The notes under the pieces were generated by a model. The model had not been told where the DNA came from. It did not search any database and saw only the letters and a program-made list of their open reading frames with translations. Made by a program: the position numbers and the translations under genes. Positions 36,716-50,200 of a stretch of 64,000 nt of DNA are shown one piece after another; position 1 is the stretch's first letter; every line of letters starts with the position of its first letter. The DNA comes from an uncultured Myxococcales bacterium (GTDB lineage Bacteria > Myxococcota_A > UBA9042): positions 1 to 64,000 of the forward strand of contig CAIYBN010000006.1 in the NCBI GenBank assembly GCA_903924465.1. The letters run 5' to 3'.

Positions 36716-39229
36716 GTGTCTGAATCCAGCCAGAGTCCGGCGCCAGGGACAATCTCCGCTTGGGTCGCCAACGTCGGAATTCCTCGCAACACCGATGAAC
36801 CACCGGGCATGAACGAAGCTTTGGAGCAAAAATCGATTGATCTGGCCCGCCGGGTCCAGGAATTGCAGGAGAACGAGCAATTCCTGGCCGACTCGCAGAC
36901 GATGGCCAAGGTGGGCAGCTACGTCCTGGACATCGCGACCGGGATTTGGCGCAGTTCTGCGGCGTTGGACGTGATTTTCGGCATCGACGCGAATTTTCAG
37001 CGAACGGTGCCCGGCTGGACCTCACTCATTCATCCCGATGATCGGCAGCGGATGACCGCGCACTTTGCCGGCGAAGTGTTGCAAGACGGCAAACCGTTCA
37101 ACGCCGAGTATCGGGTGGTGCGCCACGCTGACCAAGCGGAGTGCTGGGTTCACGGTTTGGGCCGGTTGAAGCGCGACGCGCAGGGTCAACCGATCGAGAT
37201 GCTCGGCACGATTCAGGACATCACCGAGCGGCGACAAGCCGAGGAGGCGTTGGCGACAAGCGAGCACCTCTACCGTTCCTTGTTTGGCAACATGCTCAAT
37301 GGGTTGGCCTATTGTCGCCTGATTCGTGAAGCTGGCCGACCCGTCGACTGGGTCTATCTGGCGGTCAATGATGCGTTCTCGCGGCAGACTGGCCTTCAGG
37401 GCGCGGTTGGCCGAAAGGTCTCGGAATTGGTTCCGGGCATCCTGGAGTCCGACCCGGAGCTGCTGGAGCGCTACGGCCGCGTGGCAACGACTGGCGTCTC
37501 GGATCGGTTCGAAGCCTACGTGGACGCGCTGGACATGTGGCTCGAGATCGCGGTCTACAGCCCCGCGCGCGAGCACTTCGTCGCGGTCTTTGACGTCATC
37601 ACCGAGCGCAAGCGCGCTGAACGGGCCCTGGCTGCCAGCGAGCTGAAGCACCGGGTGCTGTTTGAAAGTACCGGTGACGCGCTGATGACAGTCGCGCCAC
37701 CGACTTGGCATTTTACGGCGGGAAATCCGGCCACCCTGGCGATGTTTGGTTTGGCGGACGAGGCGGCACTGGACGCCTTGAAGCCGGCCGACATTTCCCC
37801 CGAATTCCAACCGGACGGTCGGCGATCGGACGAGAGAGCCCGCGAAATGATGGCGATCGCCTTGGCGCAAGGCTCGCACCTGTTTGAATGGACACACAAA
37901 CGCGCCGATGGCACGACCTTTCCCGCAACGGTCCTGCTCAGCCGCCTGGAACTCGACGGGCAGATCCAGCTGCAGGGAACGGTGCGCGACATGACCGCGC
38001 AAGTGCGGGCTGCGGAAGAGCGTGAACGGCTGAACGATCAGCTACGCGCGGCGCAGAAGATGGAGGCGATTGGCAGTTTGGCCGGCGGAATTGCCCATGA
38101 CTTCAATAACTTGGTGACTGTGATCCAGGCCAACGCGCTGTTTGCGATGGAGGATCTGGCCAAAGGCGCGCCGGCGCGCGAGAACCTGCGAGAAATTCAA
38201 CAAGCTGCTGAATCTGCCGCGGGGCTGACGCGGCAGCTACTGGCGTTCAGTCGCAATCAGGTCCTCGAGCCGTTCTCCCTCGACTTGAATCAAGTCGTTG
38301 CCGGCGTTGAAAAAATGCTGAGGCGGTTGTTGCGCGAGGACATCCAGCTCGTGCATGTGGCCGCGGCTGATCTGGGGCAAACGCTGGCCGATCCGGGCCA
38401 GATCGAGCAGGTGCTGATGAACCTGGTCGTGAACGCCCGCGATGCCGTGCCGAACGGTGGCGTCATCACGATCGAGACGAAGAATCTGGACGTCGATGAG
38501 GCCTATGCGGGGCTCCATCCGGATTTGCACGTTGGCACCTACGTTCAGCTTTCAGTGACCGACAACGGCTGTGGGATGGACGACCGCACGAAGGAGCGGA
38601 TTTTTGAGCCGTTCTTCACGACCAAGGAAGTCGGCAAGGGCACCGGGCTGGGGCTATCGACGGTGTACGGCATCGTCAAGCAGAGCGGTGGCGCGATTTC
38701 GGTCTTCAGCAAGCCTGGCGCAGGCACATCAATCAGCGTCCTCCTCCCGCGAGACGCGGCGCGCATGGACCGGCGATTCGCGCGCGCCTCCGGTTTCGTC
38801 GCCGTGCCGGGCCAGGGTGAGACGATCCTGCTGGTCGAAGATGCCATCACGTTGCGCAACATCGCGGCCCGTACGCTCATTTCGGCGGGCTACAAGGTTT
38901 TGACCGCGGTGGACGGCGTCGAAGCGATGCAGGTCGCGAACGAGTATCCCGGCGCCATCGATCTCCTGCTGACCGACGTCGTGATGCCGCGCATGGGTGG
39001 GCACCTGCTCGCTGCCGAGGTGGGCAAGGTCCGACCGGCCACGCCTGTGCTGTTCATGTCCGGCTACCCGGAGGAACTGGGCGTTCACCGTGACCTGTTG
39101 TCGTCCGGAGCGATGTTCATCGCCAAGCCGTTTTCGGTGACGGAACTGCTCAAGAAAGTCGCGGATACGCTCCGTCACGGACGCAGCGAAGCGCCACTCG
39201 TCGCGGACGGCCGGCAGCCTGTGCCGTAA
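36716..39229 (+). CDS. Multi-PAS hybrid histidine kinase with receiver
   Basis: An 837-aa soluble hybrid kinase with three PAS-like domains (about residues 60-430), a HisKA domain of the GGIAHDFNN type (His461), HATPase (VVNARDAVPNGG, FFTTKEVGKGTGLGLSTVYG) and a C-terminal receiver with Asp754 in LLTDVVMPRMGG. GAGG lies five bases before GTG 36716. No response regulator is adjacent, so the partner is unknown. There is no transmembrane segment, suggesting a cytoplasmic signal such as redox, light or a small ligand bound by PAS. Confidence 0.85.
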   Translation: MSESSQSPAPGTISAWVANVGIPRNTDEPPGMNEALEQKSIDLARRVQELQENEQFLADSQTMAKVGSYVLDIATGIWRSSAALDVIFGIDANFQRTVPGWTSLIHPDDRQRMTAHFAGEVLQDGKPFNAEYRVVRHADQAECWVHGLGRLKRDAQGQPIEMLGTIQDITERRQAEEALATSEHLYRSLFGNMLNGLAYCRLIREAGRPVDWVYLAVNDAFSRQTGLQGAVGRKVSELVPGILESDPELLERYGRVATTGVSDRFEAYVDALDMWLEIAVYSPAREHFVAVFDVITERKRAERALAASELKHRVLFESTGDALMTVAPPTWHFTAGNPATLAMFGLADEAALDALKPADISPEFQPDGRRSDERAREMMAIALAQGSHLFEWTHKRADGTTFPATVLLSRLELDGQIQLQGTVRDMTAQVRAAEERERLNDQLRAAQKMEAIGSLAGGIAHDFNNLVTVIQANALFAMEDLAKGAPARENLREIQQAAESAAGLTRQLLAFSRNQVLEPFSLDLNQVVAGVEKMLRRLLREDIQLVHVAAADLGQTLADPGQIEQVLMNLVVNARDAVPNGGVITIETKNLDVDEAYAGLHPDLHVGTYVQLSVTDNGCGMDDRTKERIFEPFFTTKEVGKGTGLGLSTVYGIVKQSGGAISVFSKPGAGTSISVLLPRDAARMDRRFARASGFVAVPGQGETILLVEDAITLRNIAARTLISAGYKVLTAVDGVEAMQVANEYPGAIDLLLTDVVMPRMGGHLLAAEVGKVRPATPVLFMSGYPEELGVHRDLLSSGAMFIAKPFSVTELLKKVADTLRHGRSEAPLVADGRQPVP

Positions 39230-39364
39230 CCAGCTGGGGCGGACGCGCAGTCAGCCACACGGCGGGCCTCGAGCTTGTCGCGGCAACTGCGATCGCGCCG
39301 CACGCGGGGAACAAGCGCCCCAAGGAGCGCAGGCATGGGGAGCTTCACGGTTCTTGAGAAAGGC

Positions 39365-39588
39365 CTAGCGGCTCACGCGCAGATACATCCACAGCCCGAG
39401 GCCCACGCCGCCGACAAAGCCCAGCAGGTGGTCGGTCTCATGAATCGCCAACGGCGCCAGCGCGATGATCACGCCCGCGAGCCGCTGTGGCGTGGCCTGG
39501 CGCTTTTGGCCTTGCCAGAAGACGACAAGGCCCACGATGGCGAGCACCAAAGCGACGCCGAGTCGCACCGGATCCGCGAGAAGTGCGC

Positions 39589-39592
<4 letters not shown>
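39365..39592 (-). CDS. Small two-span membrane protein coupled to carB
   Basis: A 75-aa protein with two hydrophobic segments ([15 protein letters not shown] and a second around [12 protein letters not shown]) separated by a basic loop [11 protein letters not shown]. Its ATG overlaps the carB stop (ATGA), so translation is likely coupled. I do not recognise a family. The coupling and clean codon usage argue that it is real rather than a shadow. Confidence 0.55.
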
Positions 39593-42776
<3,184 letters not shown>

Positions 42777-42780
<4 letters not shown>

Positions 42781-43943
42781 CGCGGACGCTCCATCAACTC
42801 AGCAAAACGTTTGAACAAATGGTGACTGTCGTGCGGCCCCGGCGACGCTTCCGGATGGAATTGCACGGAGAACGCCGGCCAGCGCTTGTGGCGCAGTCCT
42901 TCGACCGTGTCGTCGTTCAGGTTCGTATGCGTTACCACCACTTCGCGGCCGTTCAACGACGAGGCCGCTACGGCAAAACCGTGATTCTGTGCGGTGATTT
43001 CGACGCGCCCCGTATCCAGATCGCGCACCGGATGATTGCCGCCGCGGTGGCCAAACCCCAGCTTGTAGGTCTTGCCACCGCACGCGATGCCGAGCAGCTG
43101 GTGGCCCAGACAGATGCCGAAGATCGGGACTTTTCCCAGCAGATAGCGAATCGTCTCGACCGCATACGTCACCGGCTCGGGATCGCCCGGACCGTTGGAC
43201 AGCAGCAGGCCATCGGGGCGCAGCGCGAGGATCTCGATCGCCGTCGTCGTCGCGGGCACCACGGTCACCCGGCAGCCAGTCGCGACCAGCTGGTGCACGA
43301 TGTTCAGCTTGATGCCAAAATCCATCGCCACGACGTGCTTCTTCGCGTCCTCCGGCCCCAGCGTCCACGCGCGCTTGCACGTCACGCGACTCGCCAGATC
43401 CAGCCCCGCCATCGACGGATGCAGCTGCGCCTCGCGGGCCAGCAACGCCACGCGCGGATCATCGATCAGGTCCGGACCATCGGTATCCAGCCGCACGCGG
43501 CCGGCGATGGGCAGGTCGGTGGCATCCGGAAACGCGCGGATCACGCCTCGCAGGGCACCCACGTCGCGGATCAGCAGCACCAGACGCCGCGTGTCGACAC
43601 CGCAAAGCGCGGGCACATTCGCCGCGGCCAGGTAATCGCCCAGCGAGCGATCGGACCGCCAATTGGACGGCACCGGATGGTAATCGCGGCAGATGAGGCC
43701 CGCGGCACGCAGCCCGGAAGATTCAGAATCCTCCGGATTGACGCCATAATTGCCGATGTGCGGATACGTCAGCGTGACGATCTGCCCTTCGTAGCTCGGA
43801 TCCGTCAGGATTTCCTGATAGCCCGTGAGCGACGTATTGAACACAACTTCGCCCGCGCCGTGCGCGCCCGATTCGGCAAATTCTCCGCCAAATCGCTTGC
43901 CGCGGAAGAAGTGGCCGTCCTCAAGTACCAGGATGCCGTCCAT
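42777..43943 (-). CDS. carA: Carbamoyl-phosphate synthase small (glutaminase) subunit
   Basis: Hydrolyses glutamine and channels ammonia to CarB. It is 388 aa with an N-terminal CPSase_sm domain ([37 protein letters not shown]) and a class I amidotransferase domain with nucleophile Cys in [11 protein letters not shown], plus [17 protein letters not shown] lies five bases before ATG 43943. It is first in the carA-carB-small membrane gene operon. Confidence 0.96.
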
Positions 43944-43981
43944 CGCGACTCCAATCCCCGGTCATTGGCCGGGGCGGGCGG

Positions 43982-44010
43982 ACGGTAGGGGACCACCGTC
44001 ACAGGGTCAA
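43982..44010 (-). promoter_or_regulatory. Candidate sigma-70 promoter for carAB
   Basis: Reading the minus strand, TTGACC (44010-44005) and TACCGT (43987-43982) are separated by 17 bases, placing the start of transcription near 43975, about 30 bases before the carA ATG. The -35 is five of six to consensus, the -10 is weak. Confidence 0.4.
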
Positions 44011-44038
44011 GGGCTTTGGCGTGAACGTTTGGTGAACC

Positions 44039-44064
44039 CGGCAACTGCATGGTACAAGTTGCCG
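44039..44064. promoter_or_regulatory. Perfect 8-bp inverted repeat in the carA-galE intergenic region
   Basis: CGGCAACT (44039-44046) is repeated as AGTTGCCG (44057-44064) with a 10-base spacer. It lies 29 bp upstream of the galE start and about 95 bp upstream of carA in their divergent gap. A dimeric repressor operator is plausible; no known consensus is recognised. Confidence 0.4.
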
Positions 44065-44092
44065 CACGCGGCTGTCAGGCCGGACCAAGGCT

Positions 44093-45106
44093 ATGCTCAC
44101 AACCTCTCCCTCTACCGTACTTGTTACCGGCGCTGCGGGCTACATTGGCACAACATTGTTGCGCCGCCTGCTCGCCGACGGCGCGCGCGTGATCGCGTTG
44201 GACAATCTGGAGCGCGGTCACGCCGAGCATATGCCGCGCGAAGTGCCGCTGATCGTTGGCGACGTCCGCGATCCGGACGCGGTGCGGCAAGCGCTGCGGC
44301 TGTTCGATCGTCCGCCGGACGCGTGCATTCATCTGGCTGGCCTCATCCAAGTGGGCGAGTCGACGCTGTTTCCCGCGCTCTACCGCGACGTGAACGCGAT
44401 CGGCACGCAGGTTGTCGCCGATTTGTGCCTGGAAGCGGGCGTGCCCGCGCTGGTGATGGCGTCGTCGGCGGCGGTGCTGCGGCCGCTGGCGGGTGTGGGC
44501 GATCGTCTGGATGAAGACGCGCCGGTGGGACCGGAGAGTCCGTATGGCGCGAGCAAGCTGAGCGGCGAATACACGCTGCGGGCGGCGGCGGATCTGGGGC
44601 GGATGGCGACGGTGGCGCTGCGGCTGTTCAACGTCGCCGGTGCGGCGTATGGGCTGGCCGAGCGGCATGACCCCGAGACGCACCTGATTCCACTCGCGCT
44701 GCGGGCGGCCGCGGGCGAACTACCGCCACTGCACGTCTTTGGCACCGATTTTCCGACCCCCGATGGCACCTGCCTGCGCGACTATGTGCACGTCCGCGAC
44801 GTCGTCGAGTCCTTTGTGCGGTCCGCGCGGCTGGCCATGCAGCAGACGGCGAGCGGGACGAGCGAATTCCAGGTGATGCATGTGGGCACCGGCCACGGCC
44901 GCAGCGTGCAGGAAGTGATCGCCGCCTGCGAACAAGTGCTGGCGAAGTCGGTGCCGCACCAAGTCCATGGTCGACGGCCGGGCGACGTCGCGGCGCTGGT
45001 CGCGGATCCCACGCGGCTGGCGGTCACCCTGGACATCCACCCGGATCCGGACCTGCTGCGGATGGTGCGGGATGCGGCGGAGACGTTGGGGTTGTTGGGG
45101 GCCTGA
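44093..45106 (+). CDS. galE: NAD-dependent epimerase, UDP-glucose 4-epimerase-like
   Basis: A 337-aa extended short-chain dehydrogenase with GAAGYIGTTL for NAD, YGASK (catalytic Tyr and Lys), RLFNVAGAA and CLRDYVHVRDVV, all typical of GalE. The catalytic Ser region reads ASSAAVL rather than the usual SSxAVYG. It probably interconverts UDP-glucose and UDP-galactose for envelope glycans. It is divergent from carA. Specificity among epimerases (GalE versus related) is not certain. Confidence 0.88.
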   Translation: MLTTSPSTVLVTGAAGYIGTTLLRRLLADGARVIALDNLERGHAEHMPREVPLIVGDVRDPDAVRQALRLFDRPPDACIHLAGLIQVGESTLFPALYRDVNAIGTQVVADLCLEAGVPALVMASSAAVLRPLAGVGDRLDEDAPVGPESPYGASKLSGEYTLRAAADLGRMATVALRLFNVAGAAYGLAERHDPETHLIPLALRAAAGELPPLHVFGTDFPTPDGTCLRDYVHVRDVVESFVRSARLAMQQTASGTSEFQVMHVGTGHGRSVQEVIAACEQVLAKSVPHQVHGRRPGDVAALVADPTRLAVTLDIHPDPDLLRMVRDAAETLGLLGA

Positions 45107-46314
45107 GAGGTATTCACCTTTGAATGGGTTGGTTTCGCGGGGCTGGCGCCGCGGGTGCGCCTGATCTGAGGGAAACCGAAGGTTTCTACGTGGTATCGTA
45201 TCGTTATATAGCCACCGTAGACTCGCCGGTATGCGGTGCACAGCTATGAAATGACTAGAAAGTGCGCGCGTAGGCACGGAACAACAGGCGGGCGACAACG
45301 GTGCGGGGCTGCTCCGTCAGCATGATGCTGTCACACGGGTGGCGGCAGCACACCGCCGCCCGACGCACCAGACGGCCGCACCTCGCGACGCCAGCGTCCC
45401 AGCGGCGGCTTCCACGGGCAGGCATCCACCTCGTCGTCGTCGCCAGGCAAGCGCTGCCGGGAAGTCGCGGCCATGTCGGGCGACCGTCACGGCGACGTCG
45501 GCGCGCTTGAAACGTCGCCGGTTCAAGTTCATTCGTCGGGCCCTTCCGCTCGTGGTCGGCGTTCGCCAGTCCACACGTTGGGGAACCTGTTGCGCGTCAG
45601 TTCCGCACCGTCGTCCAGGGCGTCCAAGTGAGCTACTGGCCCGGTGGCCATCGGTGTGAGCACACAACGACGCAGTCACCGTTTTGGTCGGACGCTCAGT
45701 GCAAATTGACGCGCCACGGCCACCTGCGCAACTCTGGCACGCCTCTGCGTGGCGTCTCCTTTGAAGGCTCGTTTCACACCGTCGTGTCCGCTCTCGCGGA
45801 GAGGTGCGGACACGCTACTGCCTACAAGTTCTCAAACTCGCTGCGGTCTATCCCGCCAGACATGCAAACTGTGTTGGCTCGTGGCTGTTGCGACGGCACT
45901 CTGTCGGCATTGATCGCTCACTACGTTCAGGTGCGGTCCGCGTGGCGGAATTCAACTCGGGATCCGCGCGCGGAGCGATCACGCAGTTCCCGCTGCGGTC
46001 GACCACATCTCTACATAGATAAAGTCGGAAGGACGAAGACACAGTACCGCTCCGCCGGTTGACCTCAGCGAGTCCTGGCGGCAACCGACGATCGTTCACA
46101 AGACTCGGATGTCGCCAAAGCGCGCGAGTCCTGAGTATTTCTAGGAACATGCCGGACATTACATTTACACACACCTTCGCGGGGTCTCGCGCCGCACGCC
46201 CGTGTGCGTTTGTAAAGTCGTCTTACGAAGAAATGGCAGCCCCTCACGGGGAGCGCGTACGGTCAGGCGGCAAGAGGCGCATCGCAAAGGTGCGGACTTG
46301 CCCACAACGCTGCG
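45107..46314. other. 1.2-kb stretch with no convincing gene
   Basis: Open frames on both strands here have poor composition and no recognisable domain. Shortly after galE there are two small hairpins: CGCGG/CCGCG (45136-45153, eight-base loop) and GAAACC/GGTTTC (45172-45186, three-base loop). Neither is followed by a T-run, so they are only weak terminator candidates. Base composition looks less GC-biased than the neighbours. The 3' part must contain the promoter and leader of the CheR gene, but I could not assign elements. A pseudogene remnant or unannotated RNA is possible. Confidence 0.5.
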
Positions 46315-47205
46315 ATGACAGGAACGAATTCTATGGTCGCAGATTGGCTGACCCTACTCACCGACACCGGTCGCATTGCGCGCGTAGCTTCACTGATTGC
46401 CGATTCGCTTCGGCTCCCGGGACTGCCGGAGGGGAACAGCTTTCTGGCGAAGCGCTTGATCAGATTTGTGCAAGTTCACGGTTTGACGGCGCTGGATGAA
46501 CTCATTGACGCCAATCGCACGGATCGGTTGCGTTCCATCGTCGGGGTCCAGAATTCATGGTTTTGGCGCGAGCCAGAGCACTTCATCTTTCTGCTTGGTC
46601 ATCTGGAGACACAACTGCGTCGCGAACAACCACTGCGGATCTGGTCGGCGGCGGCATCCGCGGGACAAGAGCCGTACTCCTTGGCCATGGCATTTCTGGA
46701 GGCTACGCAGCCCAAGGTGCCGGCAGTGCGAATTCTGGCCACCGACTTGGATGCTGCCGCGCTGGATTTGGGGCGTCGCGGCGTCTACGACGCGGCGGCT
46801 TTGACGGAGCTGCCGGACGCGCTGTCTCCCTGGCTGGTGCCCGCGCCATCCGAAAGCGGTCCCCCCGGATGGCAGGTGCGACCCGAAGTCTCCCAACTGG
46901 TTGAATTCAAATCGCTCGACCTGCTGTCCCTGTCCTGGTGTGGCGATGAGGCCCCCGTGGTGCTGGACATGGGAAAAGGCCTCTTTGACGCCATCTTCTG
47001 CCGCAACGTCCTCCTCTATTTCGCTGCGCCTTACCGATACGCCGTGCTCGAGGGGTTGGCGCGGCGCCTGGCTCCCGGGGGGCTCCTTTGCCTCGGCCAG
47101 AGCGAGACCCTCGGGCTGGCGGGCCATCTTTTTGAACCCTGCGGCCGGGGCATGTACCTGCGGCCGATCAGGACCCGTCGGACGAAGAAGGAAGTGACCG
47201 AATGA
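46315..47205 (+). CDS. CheR-type protein-glutamate methyltransferase
   Basis: A 296-aa CheR-family enzyme: N-terminal helical domain, then NSWFWREPEHF, IWSAAASAGQEPYSLAM (SAM site), ATDLDAAALDLG and DAIFCRNVLLYF. CheR methylates chemoreceptor glutamates using SAM. No CheB is nearby. Its stop overlaps the next ATG (ATGA), coupling it to a membrane hybrid kinase that has a receptor-like 4HB-HAMP front end. Start is ATG 46315 or 46333; the latter has AGGA at longer spacing. Confidence 0.9.
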   Translation: MTGTNSMVADWLTLLTDTGRIARVASLIADSLRLPGLPEGNSFLAKRLIRFVQVHGLTALDELIDANRTDRLRSIVGVQNSWFWREPEHFIFLLGHLETQLRREQPLRIWSAAASAGQEPYSLAMAFLEATQPKVPAVRILATDLDAAALDLGRRGVYDAAALTELPDALSPWLVPAPSESGPPGWQVRPEVSQLVEFKSLDLLSLSWCGDEAPVVLDMGKGLFDAIFCRNVLLYFAAPYRYAVLEGLARRLAPGGLLCLGQSETLGLAGHLFEPCGRGMYLRPIRTRRTKKEVTE

Positions 47206-50200
47206 AAAGGTTGACTGTTTGGGTGGAGCGTCTGCAAGTGCGCACAACCATAGCGCTGGGCTTTGCCATCCTGCTGGCGCTCGTGCTGGGGCTCGGTGTG
47301 CAGAGCCTGCTCACCATCGACCACCTGAATGAGGCGACAGAAAACCTCTACGAGAGAGAGCTGTTGGGCATTTCCCACATCAAGGAAGCCAACATCAACC
47401 TCATCTACATCAGCCGCAGCGTGCGGGAACTGATGCTTGCCCCCAACGCACAGGAGCGGGAGAAGGCAGAGCGCGCAATCGCCAAAGCGGAGCGAACGTT
47501 GCGTTCTGAATTGAGCGAAGGTCGGAAGCGCGTTCACCACGCCGAGAATCTGAAGATCCTTGAGCAGTTCGACGCCAGTTTTGACGCCTACTTGCACAAT
47601 GTTGCGCATCTGATTGAGTTGGTTCAGAAGAATCCAGACTACCACTCGTCAGAAGCCACAGAATTCATGCTCAGTGCGGGGAACGTAGACGTGCTGACGA
47701 CCAGCGACAACTTGCTGACCACGCTGTGCAAAGGCAAGGAGCGAGCAGGAGATCTCGCAGCCAGCATGGCGGCAAGCGATGCCCGACAGACGCGCCAACT
47801 CGCGCTCGTGATCTATGCCGTCATCCTGCTGCTTGGTCTGCTGATCGCGGCCCTCGCAAGCGGCGCAATTACCGCCCCGCTGAACTCGCTGAACCGCGTT
47901 GTCCAGGCGATTGTCGAAGGCAAGACCGATGTTGCCGTTCCGTGCATCACCTATGGTAACGAGTTGGGGGCGATGGCGCGATCGATCGATGTGCTGCGCG
48001 GCAACGCCACCGACCGGGAAAATGTGCGCTGGGTGAAGGCAGGTAAGGAGCGGATCGCGGCCGTCTTGATCGGCGTGGAATCATTGGCTGAGTTCGCTCG
48101 CGTGCTGCTGGCTGAGCTCGCGCCGTTGACCAACGCTCAGGTTGGCGTCTTGTTCGTCAAGGATGCCAACGCGCTCACCTACAAGCTCAAGGGGTCCTGG
48201 GGCTATCGCGAGCGCAAAGAACTGTTGACCGAGTTCTCGGCCGGCGAAGGCCTGATCGGCCAGACCGTCCTCGAGGGAACGCCGATTCGGATCACTGACA
48301 TCCCCTCGGACTACATCCGTGTATCATCGGCGCTCGGCAGTGCGCCTCCGCGTTTTGTGGAAACATTTCCTGTGCATGGGATTGGAAAGGACGTGATTTC
48401 GGTCATCGAATTGGCGGGCTTCACGGACTTTAGCGCGAGCCAGCGTGCCCTGATCGATGAGGTGCTGCCGATCGTCGCTTTGAATCTGGAGATCCTCGAG
48501 CGCAACGAGCGCACGCGGGACCTTCTGGAACAAACGCAGCGACAGGCAGAAGTATTGCGGGCGTCGGAAGACGAATTGTCGGCGCAGAACGACGAACTGC
48601 ACGCGCAAACGGCAGCGCTGCAGGAGCAGACCGCAGAATTGCAGCGAATGAACGCGCAAGTCGCTGCGCGGACGGATGAGTTGGAGTTGGCGCGAACCAA
48701 GGCGGAGGAGGCCACAGCGACCAAGAGCATGTTCCTGGCCAACATGAGCCACGAGATTCGCACGCCGATGAACGCGATCATCGGTCTGTCGCAGTTGGCC
48801 CTACGCGGAGAGCAGTCGCCCAAGCAGAAGGACTACCTGCAGAAGATCAACCGAGCTGGGACGTCGCTTCTGGGCATTATCAACGACATCCTGGACTTTT
48901 CCAAGATCGAGAATGGCCGAATGGAGTTGGAACAGGTCGCGTTTCCGCTGGATGAAGTGCTCGACGGGCTGGCAACCTTGGTAGGCCAAAAGGCCAATGA
49001 GAAGTCGCTGGAGTTCTTGATCCACGTGGATCCCGGCACGCCGGCCGGGCTGACTGGCGATCCGCTGCGTTTGGGCCAGGTGCTGACCAACTTGGCGAAC
49101 AACGCCATCAAGTTCACCGAAAAAGGACACGTCACGGTTGATGTCCGGTTGGGGGCACAGCGCGGAAATCAGGTGCAACTCATCGTGTCTGTAGAGGATA
49201 CCGGGATCGGCATGAGTTCAGAACTCTGCGCGCGGCTGTTTGAGGCATTCAGCCAGGCCGACGGCTCCACGACGCGAAAGTACGGCGGCTCCGGCCTTGG
49301 CTTGTCGATCTCCAAGCGGCTGGTGGAGATGATGGGCGGCGAGATTCACGCGGAATCGACGCCGGGAAAGGGCAGTACTTTCAAGTTTGACGCCTGGTTT
49401 GGTGTGGCGCCGACGCTCACGCGCAAGCCGGCGCCGCTGTCCGTCCGTGGGATGCACGCGCTCGTGGTGGACGACAACCCGGTGGCCATCGAAATCCTGA
49501 CTGAGCAGCTTTCTGAGCTGGGCATGCGCGTGGAAGCGGTGGAGAGCGGCCCCGAGTGCATCAAGATGCTGGAACTGCACGACGCCGAGGACCCATTCCG
49601 CATCGTCTTCATGGATTGGCGGATGCCGGGAATGGACGGTGTTGCGGCGACGCGAGCGATCTTTGACGGTCGGGAATTGAAGCACCGCCCCGTCGTGGTC
49701 ATGGTGACGGTGTTCGGCAGCGACGACGTCCGCAACGCGGCGCAGGCCGCTGGCGCGCGGACGTTCCTGGCCAAGCCGGTGAGTCAGTCGCAATTGCTCG
49801 ATACCATGACGGAAATCTTTGCGCCTGAGATTCGCGAACAGATTCGAGCGGCGAGCCAGGACTCTGGTCGCTACGCATTCATCGACGGAATCGCTGTGCT
49901 GCTGGTGGAAGACAACGCAGTCAATCAGCAAATCGCGGTCGAACTGCTCCAATCTGGTGGTGCGCACGTGACGGTAGCGGGCAACGGCGCTGAGGCCCTG
50001 CGGCTCCTGACAACTGCGCCCGAGCCACTGCCGTGGTCGGTCGTGCTGATGGACTTGCAGATGCCGGTGATGGATGGCCACACGGCGACGTTGGAAATCC
50101 GCAAGTTGGAACGGTTCCGATCCTTACCAATTGTCGCGATGACGGCGCACGCGCTGGCCGAGGTGCGGGAGAGGTGTCTGGCGGAGGGCATGAACGACCA

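Noticed and set aside
45735..45750. TGGCACG-containing sequence resembling a -24 element
   Set aside because: The downstream TGC is one base too close for a -12 element and the site is about 580 bp from the CheR start.
45628..46062. 144-codon plus-strand frame in the gap after galE
   Set aside because: No ribosome site, no domain and irregular Cys/His/Arg composition; kept as part of an unassigned gap.
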